Shown: positions 1 through 6,549 of the stretch, piece after piece
How the letters are laid out: the number at the start of each line of letters is the position of its first letter
Numbering within the stretch: the stretch's first letter is position 1
DNA from: Candidatus Sumerlaeota bacterium
GTDB lineage: Bacteria > Sumerlaeota > Sumerlaeia > MVZB01 > JAJFLK01
DNA length: 8,561 nucleotides
Direction: 5' to 3'
Assembly: GCA_021772735.1 (NCBI GenBank)
Contig: JAJFLK010000083.1
Span: forward strand, 1-8,561
Notes under the pieces: model-generated
The model's database searches: none
What the model was told of the DNA's origin: nothing
What the model saw: the letters and a program-made list of their open reading frames with translations, nothing else
Position numbers and translations under genes: made by a program

Positions 1-227
1 CTTACGGCCGATCGACGCAAGCCAATCGCCGCGATGCCGCCGAGGTCTACGCGCTGGCTTTCGGCACGCGTCTGGGCCCGACGCCCCCCCGCGGCGATCC
101 GATGGATTTGCCCCGGCTCGATGCTTACTACCTCAAGTCGCGCGTTATCTATGAAAACATCGACCGCCCAATCGGGCGCGGGTATCTGGCTCTTCGCGGC
201 GCGATGAGGCGGCTGCGTGGTGGTTGA
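1..227 (+). CDS. C-terminal end of an unidentified protein (5' end outside window)
   Basis: An open frame enters from the left edge (first full codon at 3) and stops at TGA 225-227, giving 74 visible residues. Codons are strongly GC-rich in third position, like the neighbouring genes, which supports real coding. The visible part has a Pro/Gly-rich stretch (GPTPPRGDP) followed by a basic tail (about residues 50-74) ending in RRLRGG. I see no catalytic motif and do not recognise the family. It lies 74 bp upstream of the GT2 glycosyltransferase on the same strand, so it is probably part of the same rightward glycan operon. The ORF on the opposite strand over this end (149-397) looks like a shadow. 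Confidence is in the frame, not in any function. Confidence 0.6.
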   Translation, partial: YGRSTQANRRDAAEVYALAFGTRLGPTPPRGDPMDLPRLDAYYLKSRVIYENIDRPIGRGYLALRGAMRRLRGG

Positions 228-288
228 AGGGCGCCCGATGGTTTTCCGGCGCGCCCGCTTACGGCGGATCGAATCCTGACGATCGCAT

Positions 289-292
289 GGAG
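289..292 (+). promoter_or_regulatory. Shine-Dalgarno GGAG for the TTG-started GT2 gene
   Basis: GGAG ends nine bases before TTG 302. Together with the in-frame stop at 296-298 it supports the unusual TTG start rather than an internal GTG at 341, which would cut into the first beta strand of the glycosyltransferase fold. Confidence 0.5.
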
Positions 293-301
293 CTCTAAAG
301 T

Positions 302-1216
302 TTGACTCAGCCCGACGACACGCCCGCAGATTTCCCCAGAGTGTCGATCGTTCTCGGCGCGCGCGACGCCGGGGCTTCGCTTGAGCGATGCCTGCAAAGT
401 CTGCTCGATGTGGACGGAATCGAACGGGCGCAGATCGTCGTGGCCGTCTGCCCCGCGCCCGAATCAGACGTTCTCGCGCGGTGTGACTCGGTCGAATTTG
501 TCGTCGCAGAACGGCCATGCCACCTGGCTGCGCTCAGGGCCCTGGCGTTAGCCCGGGCGAGCGGGGATTGGATCTATCTGACCGAGCCCTTCTGCACTTT
601 TGATCCCGATTTGATGGACCAACTGATTGAGGCGACGAGCGGCGAGGGAGATGTCATCGGTGGCTCGGTTCGGATGGGCGCGGGCGTGGGCCGCGCGGCA
701 TGGGCCTCGGCGTTTATGGAATACGCCCAGTTCTTCGATCCGCTTTCGTCTGCGTTCACCGAAGAGATCACGTCGAACAACGTGCTCTATCGCCGCGAGG
801 TGCTGGAACCGATCGAGCGCTGGCAGGCTGATGGCTATTGGAAGTATTATGCGCATCTCGAATTCAAAAAGGCGGGAAGGCGTTTCGCGGTCCAGAGGGC
901 GCGTGCCGTCACGCATCATCCGCCTTATCGATTCGGCGAGTTCATGATTCGGACGTTCCATCACAGCCGGACCTTCGGCGCCATGCGCTCGCGGGGGATT
1001 GCTCCCGGACGGCGCGGCCTGTGGATACTTCGGTGCGCCTTGATCGCGCCGCTTTTAAGTTTTCGTCTTCTGTCGCGCGGCTGGTCCAAGCGCGCGTATC
1101 GCCCCCGACTGGTCGCAGCGCTGCCCATTGTGTTTTGTTATTACGCATCGTGGGCCGTCGGCGAGGCCTGGGGGACGGCATTCGGCGCGGGCGTAAGCGC
1201 CGAGAAGGTTTACTAA
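302..1216 (+). CDS. Family 2 glycosyltransferase with C-terminal membrane segments
   Basis: Predicted 304-residue glycosyltransferase of the GT-A fold, which would move a sugar from a nucleotide donor to a lipid or glycan acceptor at the cytoplasmic membrane. The N-terminus has the typical GT2 opening (RVSIVLGARDAGASLERCLQSL, residues 13-34 in two overlapping parts: VSIVLGARDAG then SLERCLQSLL). SNNVLYRREVL (158-168) matches the acceptor-side GANxxxRR-type region, and a conserved E187 in HLEFKKAGRRF fits the usual E/D base region. The DxD position instead reads LTEPFC (93-98), see findings. Two hydrophobic stretches (about 240-257 and 270-291) should anchor the C-terminus. Start: in-frame TAA at 296-298 leaves TTG 302 as the first possible start, with GGAG at 289-292 nine bases ahead. 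The last base is shared with the next gene's ATG, so the two are translationally coupled. Donor and acceptor are unknown. Confidence 0.85.
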   Translation: MTQPDDTPADFPRVSIVLGARDAGASLERCLQSLLDVDGIERAQIVVAVCPAPESDVLARCDSVEFVVAERPCHLAALRALALARASGDWIYLTEPFCTFDPDLMDQLIEATSGEGDVIGGSVRMGAGVGRAAWASAFMEYAQFFDPLSSAFTEEITSNNVLYRREVLEPIERWQADGYWKYYAHLEFKKAGRRFAVQRARAVTHHPPYRFGEFMIRTFHHSRTFGAMRSRGIAPGRRGLWILRCALIAPLLSFRLLSRGWSKRAYRPRLVAALPIVFCYYASWAVGEAWGTAFGAGVSAEKVY

Positions 1217-2286
1217 TGAACGCAAGCCCGCCCGCCACTCCAAATCTGCCGCGATGGATTCGGCTATGCTGCCCGAGCTGCCGAGGCGAGCTTCGCGCGA
1301 CCGGCAAGGCATACGCCTGCAAGGCGTGCGAGCGGCAATACCCGATCATTTTTGGCATTCCGGATTTCCGACTCACGGCCGACCCCTACATATCAATCGA
1401 GGACGATCGAGCCAAGGGGGTGCGCATCGCCCTCGAATGCGCGGCGCACGATCTGGAAAGCCTCCTTGAATTTTATTGGTCGATCACCGAAGACGTTGAA
1501 GCGGCGCGCGTCACACAGTTCATTGAAACCGTGATGGCCGCCCGCGCTCGCGGCGCTGACATTCTGGATTGGCTGGCGAGTCAAGACTCCGGGGCGGGCA
1601 AGAGCGGTGCGCCGCGCGCCGTGGAGATCGGCTGCGGCGCGGGCGGGTTGCTCGCCGCAGCGTCGGGGAAAGTCGAGAATATTGTAGGCGTCGATCGCGG
1701 GTTCCGCTGGCTGGTCGTGGCGCGTCTTTGGCTCGATTCGGAATCGATCGACATGCCGCTGATCTGCGGGAACGCTAATGCGATGCCTTTCGCGCAAGGT
1801 TCATTCGATCTCGCTATAGCCGATGGCGTGATCGAGCATAACGAACACGGGCAGCAAGAGATCATCGCGGAGGGCGCACGGGTGTTAGCGCCGGGCGGGC
1901 GGATGTTTGTCTCGACGCCCAATCGCCTGGCGCCGATCCCCGATCCCCATTACGGAGTCCCAGGCCTCGGCCTCATGCCGAAGAGCTGGAGAGGGCCAGC
2001 TGTTCGTCGCCTGCGCGGCAAGGAGTATCGCCACATCTCGCTGCTCGGGCCAGCGGGCCTGCGCCGGATGATGAGCAGAGCGGGAATTGAGACCGTCGGG
2101 CTTCAGGCCGCGCGATTTGGTCGAGAAACACTGGCGCGCTTTTCGAGCTTGCGGCTTCTTGCGCTGAGGATCTATGGGTTCTTGATCGGCGTGCCGGTCG
2201 TTCGCACAGCGATCACCTGGCTGGGGCCTGTGCTTTGGTGCGTCGGACGCAAGCCCGAAGATGAATCGAACGCCGAACGCCGATAG
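1216..2286 (+). CDS. Zinc-ribbon class I SAM-dependent methyltransferase (paralogue of 6539-7567)
   Basis: Predicted 356-residue methyltransferase. A small N-terminal zinc-ribbon-like (Trm112-like) module has CPSC (19-22) and CKAC (35-38), ending in YPIIFGIPDFRL (42-53). The Rossmann methyltransferase domain follows: motif I VEIGCGAGG (136-144), acidic D160 after strand 2 (ribose binding in this fold), PFAQGSFDLAIADGVIEH (191-208) and LAPGGRMFVSTPN (224-236). A hydrophobic C-terminal stretch (about 316-343) may touch the membrane. ATG 1216 overlaps the GT2 stop (TAATG), with GAGAAGG at 1202-1208 seven bases before. The frame stays open back to 838, but that part lies inside the GT2 gene and is rejected. 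Methylation of a glycan, lipid or sugar intermediate is inferred from context; the substrate cannot be read from the sequence. The next gene converges, with 15 bp between stops. Confidence 0.85.
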   Translation: MNASPPATPNLPRWIRLCCPSCRGELRATGKAYACKACERQYPIIFGIPDFRLTADPYISIEDDRAKGVRIALECAAHDLESLLEFYWSITEDVEAARVTQFIETVMAARARGADILDWLASQDSGAGKSGAPRAVEIGCGAGGLLAAASGKVENIVGVDRGFRWLVVARLWLDSESIDMPLICGNANAMPFAQGSFDLAIADGVIEHNEHGQQEIIAEGARVLAPGGRMFVSTPNRLAPIPDPHYGVPGLGLMPKSWRGPAVRRLRGKEYRHISLLGPAGLRRMMSRAGIETVGLQAARFGRETLARFSSLRLLALRIYGFLIGVPVVRTAITWLGPVLWCVGRKPEDESNAERR

Positions 2287-2301
2287 TTCGAAGGCGCTCA
2301 G

Positions 2302-3309
2302 TCAGCGATTCTCGCGTACGAATTCGACAAATTGATCGCGCGCGCGCGCTATGCCAAGCGTCTCGGCGGGGGAGATCGGCGGCGGGTCTGAATCGGCGGC
2401 CGCAGCGTAGAATCGTCGGATCAATTCCCGGAGGCCCGGGTAGGCGGGTTCTCTGCGAATCGACCGCGCGAGCAGGTTCAATCCCGCAGCCAAAAAGGTT
2501 TTTGAAGACAGCGAAAACGGTTCGGCGATCTTGCGCATGCGCGAGACGCTCGGCGACTCGGCGACGCAGAAACCGTGGAAAAGATCGATGTGCAGCGTGC
2601 CGCGTTCGCCTACGATGACGAGCCGGTTGGTCGTCGGGCGTCCGCCCGTCGAAATCGTGATCGCGGCGGTGGCTTCGCCCGCCAGGCCCTGGGCCCGGAT
2701 CTCTCCAGGCGCCGGGCGCGCCAGTTGCCACTTAATCTCGTCAGGGGCCTTGTCCAGGAAGCACGAAAAGAGCGAGAAGGAATGCGGGACGATATCAGCG
2801 GCGATGCGGTCGTGGCCCTCGGCGTCGAGCCCGGCGGCCCCTGCCGAAAAGGCGATGTGCTCCACATGGCGGATCGGGGCGATTGTCGAAGCGCGCGAGC
2901 GAGCTTTGAGGACTCCGCGCATAAACGGAAATTGGTGAACGGGGCAGAGCAATCGTCCTTCGCCTTGGGCCAGATCGAGCAGCTCGGAGGTGAGCGCGGA
3001 TTCGGGCGTTAGGGGTTTTTCAACAAGCGCGTGGCAACCCGCCTCAAGCGCGGCCCGCGTGATGTCGCCGTGACTGTCCGGCGGAGTGCAGATGTGAACG
3101 ACCGCGCCGGGGTTTTCGGCGAGGCAGGCATCAAGCCGATCTGCCGCTTTTGCTCCGGTGTGCTTCGCCGTGAGCGCGCGGGCCCACTTCAGTTCCGGAT
3201 CGATAATCGCCTTGATCGGCAGTCCGAGTCGTCCGAGCGCGTGCGCGTGCCAGCGGCCCATCAGGCCCGCCCCGACGATGATCGCGCGCTGGCGGGACTG
3301 CGAGGTCAT
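2302..3309 (-). CDS. Gfo/Idh/MocA family NAD(P)-dependent oxidoreductase (second of tandem pair)
   Basis: Predicted 335-residue oxidoreductase, close to the usual family length. The N-terminal Rossmann domain has VGAGLMGRWH (12-21), an acidic residue after strand 2 (D37, suggesting NAD over NADP), CTPPDSH (74-80) and the hallmark EKP (97-99) whose lysine contributes to catalysis in the family. HQF (125-127) and D172/H176 (DIVPH) occupy the place of the family's DxGxH catalytic pair, but the central glycine is missing. The C-terminal half fits the alpha/beta sheet substrate domain. ATG 3307-3309 overlaps the upstream gene's TGA by four bases (ATGA), so translation is coupled. Family members oxidise or reduce sugars, inositols or nucleotide-sugar carbonyls; here a role in making a modified sugar for the cluster is inferred. 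The exact substrate is unknown. Confidence 0.85.
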   Translation of the reverse strand: MTSQSRQRAIIVGAGLMGRWHAHALGRLGLPIKAIIDPELKWARALTAKHTGAKAADRLDACLAENPGAVVHICTPPDSHGDITRAALEAGCHALVEKPLTPESALTSELLDLAQGEGRLLCPVHQFPFMRGVLKARSRASTIAPIRHVEHIAFSAGAAGLDAEGHDRIAADIVPHSFSLFSCFLDKAPDEIKWQLARPAPGEIRAQGLAGEATAAITISTGGRPTTNRLVIVGERGTLHIDLFHGFCVAESPSVSRMRKIAEPFSLSSKTFLAAGLNLLARSIRREPAYPGLRELIRRFYAAAADSDPPPISPAETLGIARARDQFVEFVRENR

Positions 3310-4415
3310 GACGCGGGGACCGCTCCCATCTTTACATCGGCGAGTTTACGCGAGGTCTCTTCATTGATCTCGACCCTTTGCCCGATATCGGCCGAGTGAT
3401 AGCAGGCGGCGATGACTTGGAGAATATCGCGACCGTCCTGCGCGCTCGCGGGCGGCTTAGTCCCTTTGTCGAAGGCCTCGATCGTACTGCGAAACAGGTC
3501 ACGGGTCGCTGTAGTCGTTGGGTCTTTGGGATTGCGCGCGAGGAAGGTGCGGTGATTCCCGACTTCACGCCACGCGATCCCCGAGATGCCGTAATCGATC
3601 CGGAAATGCGGTTTGGTGCTGCGATGCAAACCGGCCGTCACGCGCGCCCGGCCACCGAAAGAGGCTCGCAGCGAGGCGTTGGTTCCTTCGGCCCGTACTT
3701 CAAAATATTGGGTCTCGCCGCGGCAAAGCCGGTTCTGAATGATGTTGGCAAGGCGTCCGCCGGGGAATTCGAGCGTGACCAGCGCGACGGCGTCGCTCTC
3801 GGACTCGCGCACACCGCAGGTCGAAGTCACGGCAGTCACGGCTGTCGGCTTCTCGCCGAATAGAGCCATGACGTAATCGACCAGATGGACACCCGCTTCA
3901 TAGAGCGTGCGCTGGAGCATCTGGCCTCGCCAGCCAGGCTCCTTCCAAGGCGGCAGGTCCATCAGTTGCCAGACCTGAACGAACGAAAGATCTCCGACTT
4001 CGGGCCGGCCGACCTGCCCGAGCAGCGCGCGAAAGATCTCCATTTCGCGGAACTCGTGGTTGAGCGCAATCCTGCGTCCGGCCTTCTCTGCGGCCTGAAT
4101 GATCATGTCCGCCTCGGCAAGGCTCGAAGCAAACGGCTTCTCGCAGATCACGTTCGCGCCTGCGGCGACCGAGCGCAGGCAGTAATCCGCATGACTATCA
4201 GGCGGAGTTCCGATGATGATCAGTTCGGGCTTCGCCTGCTCAAGCATTGTGTCGAAATTGTCAAACACCGGGATGCTGAATCTTTGGGCTGCCGCTGCGC
4301 GGCTGGATTCGACAACGTCAAAGCCGCCGACGACCTGGACGCCGTCGAGCCCATCGAGCGCCGGAAGATGGATGTTTTGACCCGCGTTGCCGAGCCCCAC
4401 CAGTGATACTTTCAT
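3306..4415 (-). CDS. Gfo/Idh/MocA family NAD(P)-dependent oxidoreductase (first of tandem pair)
   Basis: Predicted 369-residue oxidoreductase with an N-terminal Rossmann domain: LVGLGNAGQNIH (5-16), acidic D33 after strand 2 (NAD-type), GTPPDSH (69-75), EKP (92-94) and NHEFR (119-123). The catalytic region reads YEAGVH (172-177), so the usual DxGxH has Glu173 in place of Asp, with His177 kept. The C-terminal QDGRDILQVIAACYHSA (from about 325) is the typical family helix that follows the sheet domain. The ATG at 4413-4415 has AAGGA (complement of 4425-4429) nine bases upstream. It is the first gene of a two-gene leftward unit with 2302-3309, separated from the GT-C gene by a 337-bp repeat-bearing gap, so it may have its own promoter. 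The two enzymes are divergent in sequence and probably catalyse different steps. Substrate is unknown. Confidence 0.87.
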   Translation of the reverse strand: MKVSLVGLGNAGQNIHLPALDGLDGVQVVGGFDVVESSRAAAAQRFSIPVFDNFDTMLEQAKPELIIIGTPPDSHADYCLRSVAAGANVICEKPFASSLAEADMIIQAAEKAGRRIALNHEFREMEIFRALLGQVGRPEVGDLSFVQVWQLMDLPPWKEPGWRGQMLQRTLYEAGVHLVDYVMALFGEKPTAVTAVTSTCGVRESESDAVALVTLEFPGGRLANIIQNRLCRGETQYFEVRAEGTNASLRASFGGRARVTAGLHRSTKPHFRIDYGISGIAWREVGNHRTFLARNPKDPTTTATRDLFRSTIEAFDKGTKPPASAQDGRDILQVIAACYHSADIGQRVEINEETSRKLADVKMGAVPAS

Positions 4416-4499
4416 TCTTGTCCGTCCTTATTCCTGCTGATCTCGATGACCACACGAAGCGGCGCAACGCTTGCACTTCAGCCTGATTCGCTCAATCTA

Positions 4500-4505
4500 T
4501 TTATA
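4500..4505 (-). promoter_or_regulatory. Possible -10 element (TATAAA) for the dehydrogenase pair
   Basis: Reading leftward, CATATAAATAG lies about 85 bases before the ATG at 4415 and contains TATAAA (complement of 4500-4505), in one of the few AT-rich patches of this GC-rich region. No good TTGACA-like hexamer is found 16-18 bases upstream, so the call rests only on composition and position. Confidence 0.2.
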
Positions 4506-4581
4506 TGATGTTAGTGCTCTGACCGGCTGATTATGTGGGGTTGTCGCACCGCCACACCCGGAGGGATTCTTGAATTTCTCA

Positions 4582-4672
4582 ACCGGCGAGGGCGCCGGTT
4601 CCACACGTGACAAGCGTTCCACACGTGACAAGCGTCCCATCCGGAAAGTGTGGGACCGGCACCCTCGCCGGT
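4582..4672. repeat. Long imperfect inverted repeat (25-bp arms, 41-base loop)
   Basis: The arm at 4582-4606 and the arm at 4648-4672 are reverse complements at 23 of 25 positions; of the two others one would be a G-U pair in RNA and one a C-A mismatch. Each arm also contains an internal ACCGGCGAGGG...GCCGGT pattern that could fold on itself. The loop carries part of the 18-bp tandem repeat and TCCCATCCGGAAA. From memory, the right arm plus adjacent bases resembles a dispersed intergenic repeat seen in planctomycete-type genomes; I cannot verify this here. It is not coding, and its role (mobile-element remnant, RNA-stabilising hairpin or attenuation) is open. Confidence 0.8.
4599..4634. repeat. 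Perfect 18-bp tandem duplication, two copies
   Basis: TTCCACACGTGACAAGCG occurs at 4599-4616 and again, identical, at 4617-4634. Each copy holds the palindrome CACGTG (4604-4609 and 4622-4627). The first copy overlaps the left arm of the inverted repeat by eight bases and the second sits wholly in the loop. This suggests a slippage duplication that enlarged the loop of an ancestral hairpin. Confidence 0.9.
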
Positions 4673-4752
4673 CATGACTTCCCGTCACTTCCCATCGGTC
4701 AAACTATTAGTACCGAATGTCGAACACGCCGGCGCGGAATCGCCGCCGTGAC

Positions 4753-6549
4753 TTAACCGCCGACATCGTCATCAAGATCGTTCTCAACTCGGTAGATCCG
4801 ATAGTGCATCTTCATGCCGTCGTGGTAGCTGCTGTAAATGGACGTCAGATTGAGTTCGCCGTTGAGCGTGATCTCTGGCATGACTTCCATGTCCGCCAGG
4901 TACTGAATGCCCTCACTGCGAATATAATCGGCAACCTTGTCTTCCGCCAAATACGGGAGGTAATCGAAATTATTGATGAGCCCGTCGAGGTTCGTGACCT
5001 GCTGAGGCGCGTAATAGCCGATCACGCCGGCGTTCCAGGCGCCGATTCGGGCATCTGCCGGCAGGTTATCCGCCATCCATTGCGCCGCCGCGTAGCACTC
5101 GTCGTTCCACGAGTAACTCCAATCGTGTTGCTGCAATGGCTTCGTCCAAAAAGTCCGCACCGCCGCGCCGGCCTGCGATCCGACCAGGATCAGGAGGGCG
5201 GCCGCGCAGATGCCGCGTCGAACGCGGTCTGTGGCAATGCGTTGACCAATGAAGATCAATGCAGTCGTAACGAGAATCGCGACAACGACGGTAATGATTA
5301 TCTCACACTCGACCAGCCACCACCGGATCATCGCGTATTTAAGTTGCGTTGGGTAAAGGTTGACGCAGATCGAAGCGTTGATGAGGCCGAATATGAGCAG
5401 ATAACCAAATTCTCCCAGGCGGATGACCTGCTCTCGGACCTCGCTCAACCATGCGCGCGGGGCCCCGAGCGCCATGGGCGCCGCAAAGATCAGGGCGATA
5501 AGAAGAATCAGGCGGGCGATAGGGATGCTGGAGTTTTCATTGAAAACCAGACGACTGCCGATGATCCACAATCCATCAAGCGCTCTGGAAGTGAGAAACC
5601 AGCTGACCCTGTTTTTGAATTCAAAGATGATGTGCTTATAGAAGGCCGGAGAGAACCTGGAGCCGAGGTCATTTGCCGCGAGGTAATCGTCGGTGATGAT
5701 GACCTTTGTCGCACCGCTGATGGGAAGCAAATGCCCGGTGCTCAAAAGATTCCAGAACAGATAGGGCAGGATGATGCAGCTGGCCACCGCGCCGATCATC
5801 GTCACCAGTTTCAAGCTTGCCAGAGGCGCCATATCGCGAAAACGCCACAGGCAATACAGCAACATGAGCGGGATGAGGATTCCTGCGTTGAGCCGCGCCA
5901 GGCCCGTCAGACCCAGGAGCAGGCCCAGCACGATCGCGCCCCGATAGGTCCGGCTTTCAAAAAAAGAGCAATGGGCGAAGGTGACCGTCGAGATGAATAG
6001 CAGGGAATAAAGCGCATTCTCCAGACCCCATACTCGCGCCCATACGATCCCCAAAGGAAACAGGAACGCCCCGGCGGCGGTCAGACCCGCCAGGGGGGAG
6101 AATTTGCGCGCGATCAGACGATAAAGCGCGATGCACGAGATATAGTGTATCAGAGCCGTCAGGCCGACTGCGGCGCGTGCGAACGTATTGAGATCGTTCA
6201 GTCCCATCCAGGAAAGCAATTGAGCGAGTCCGGTGAGCATGATCGCCCAGAGGGGCTGAACGCCGTTCGTCGCGTGGATTCCATCGAACGACCAGAACCC
6301 GAGCTCGGAGAAGTTGTGGGCAACTTTGAAATAATAGAATACGTCATCGCCTCGGTGGATGAAGTTCTCAAGCGGGATGAACGCGTGCATCGCGATCAGC
6401 GGGGCGGCAGCTGCCAGAACTATCCTTGGGAGCCCGCGCTCAAGGCGATTCAATGTCGTTTGCTCAGTTGTCGTCATTGAGGGGTTTTCGAAGAGGGACA
6501 TCGGCGGTCCGAACTGGAATATTGAAGATCGCTCGGGACTATTCAACAC
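4753..6549 (-). CDS. Polytopic GT-C-type glycosyltransferase (membrane protein)
   Basis: Predicted membrane protein of up to 598 residues, with a layout typical of lipid-phosphate-sugar-dependent (GT39/83-like) transferases. These add sugars outside the cytoplasmic membrane. After a first membrane segment (about 43-60) comes a loop with GDD (67-69), the place of the GT-C catalytic acid, then NGVQPLW (95-101). Further hydrophobic segments lie near 126-147, 157-172, 205-233, 249-268, 343-362, 381-397, 413-436 and 447-463. GLENALY (175-181) and the C-terminal RIGAWNAGVIGYYA and VTNLDGLINN (501-527) recur in this group. The start is uncertain: GTG 6549 lies inside the preceding methyltransferase; ATG 6501 (shortening by 16) and ATG 6477 (by 24) are also possible, and none has a strong Shine-Dalgarno. 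Donor and acceptor are unknown. The long opposite ORF (4717-6000) is rejected. Confidence 0.82.
   Translation of the reverse strand: MLNSPERSSIFQFGPPMSLFENPSMTTTEQTTLNRLERGLPRIVLAAAAPLIAMHAFIPLENFIHRGDDVFYYFKVAHNFSELGFWSFDGIHATNGVQPLWAIMLTGLAQLLSWMGLNDLNTFARAAVGLTALIHYISCIALYRLIARKFSPLAGLTAAGAFLFPLGIVWARVWGLENALYSLLFISTVTFAHCSFFESRTYRGAIVLGLLLGLTGLARLNAGILIPLMLLYCLWRFRDMAPLASLKLVTMIGAVASCIILPYLFWNLLSTGHLLPISGATKVIITDDYLAANDLGSRFSPAFYKHIIFEFKNRVSWFLTSRALDGLWIIGSRLVFNENSSIPIARLILLIALIFAAPMALGAPRAWLSEVREQVIRLGEFGYLLIFGLINASICVNLYPTQLKYAMIRWWLVECEIIITVVVAILVTTALIFIGQRIATDRVRRGICAAALLILVGSQAGAAVRTFWTKPLQQHDWSYSWNDECYAAAQWMADNLPADARIGAWNAGVIGYYAPQQVTNLDGLINNFDYLPYLAEDKVADYIRSEGIQYLADMEVMPEITLNGELNLTSIYSSYHDGMKMHYRIYRVENDLDDDVGG

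Larger units (their letters stand above)
4416..4752. other. 337-bp intergenic gap with structured repeat
   Basis: Between the GT-C gene end (4753) and the first dehydrogenase start (4415), both leftward. It holds the dehydrogenase ribosome binding site, an AT-rich patch near 4495-4510, the inverted repeat 4582-4672 and the 18-bp tandem duplication 4599-4634. The rest (about 4673-4752) shows no feature I can name. A 63-codon leftward ORF (4497-4688) reads through the repeat and has a duplicated LSRVE segment, which is what a translated repeat would give; I do not call it a gene. No T-rich tract follows the hairpin on the leftward strand, so a standard intrinsic terminator is not supported. Confidence 0.7.

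Noticed and set aside
228..260. GGGCGCCC and GCGCGCCC dyad after the first stop as a terminator
   Set aside because: The pairing arms are short and self-palindromic and no T-tract follows, so termination is not supported.
838..1215. N-terminal extension of the methyltransferase frame back to an ATG at 838
   Set aside because: It lies within the GT2 gene in another frame, has no recognisable domain, and the ATG at 1216 has a good ribosome site and gives the expected zinc-ribbon start.
2531..4406. Several rightward ORFs of 120-173 codons opposite the dehydrogenases
   Set aside because: They are shadows of GC-rich leftward genes whose family motifs are unambiguous.
4599..4634. Two-copy repeat as the start of a CRISPR array
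   Set aside because: The copies are directly adjacent without spacers, and no cas-like genes are present.
4582..4672. Inverted repeat as an intrinsic terminator for the GT-C gene
   Set aside because: Reading leftward, the stem is followed by an A-rich and mixed sequence rather than a run of T, and the loop is too large for a typical terminator.
4497..4688. 63-codon leftward ORF over the structured repeat
   Set aside because: It is made mostly of the inverted and tandem repeats (duplicated LSRVE) and shows no independent coding sign.
4717..6000. 427-codon rightward ORF opposite the GT-C gene
   Set aside because: Its residues are charged and low in pattern, mirroring the codons of a membrane protein on the other strand; the leftward frame has clear membrane segments and GT-C motifs.
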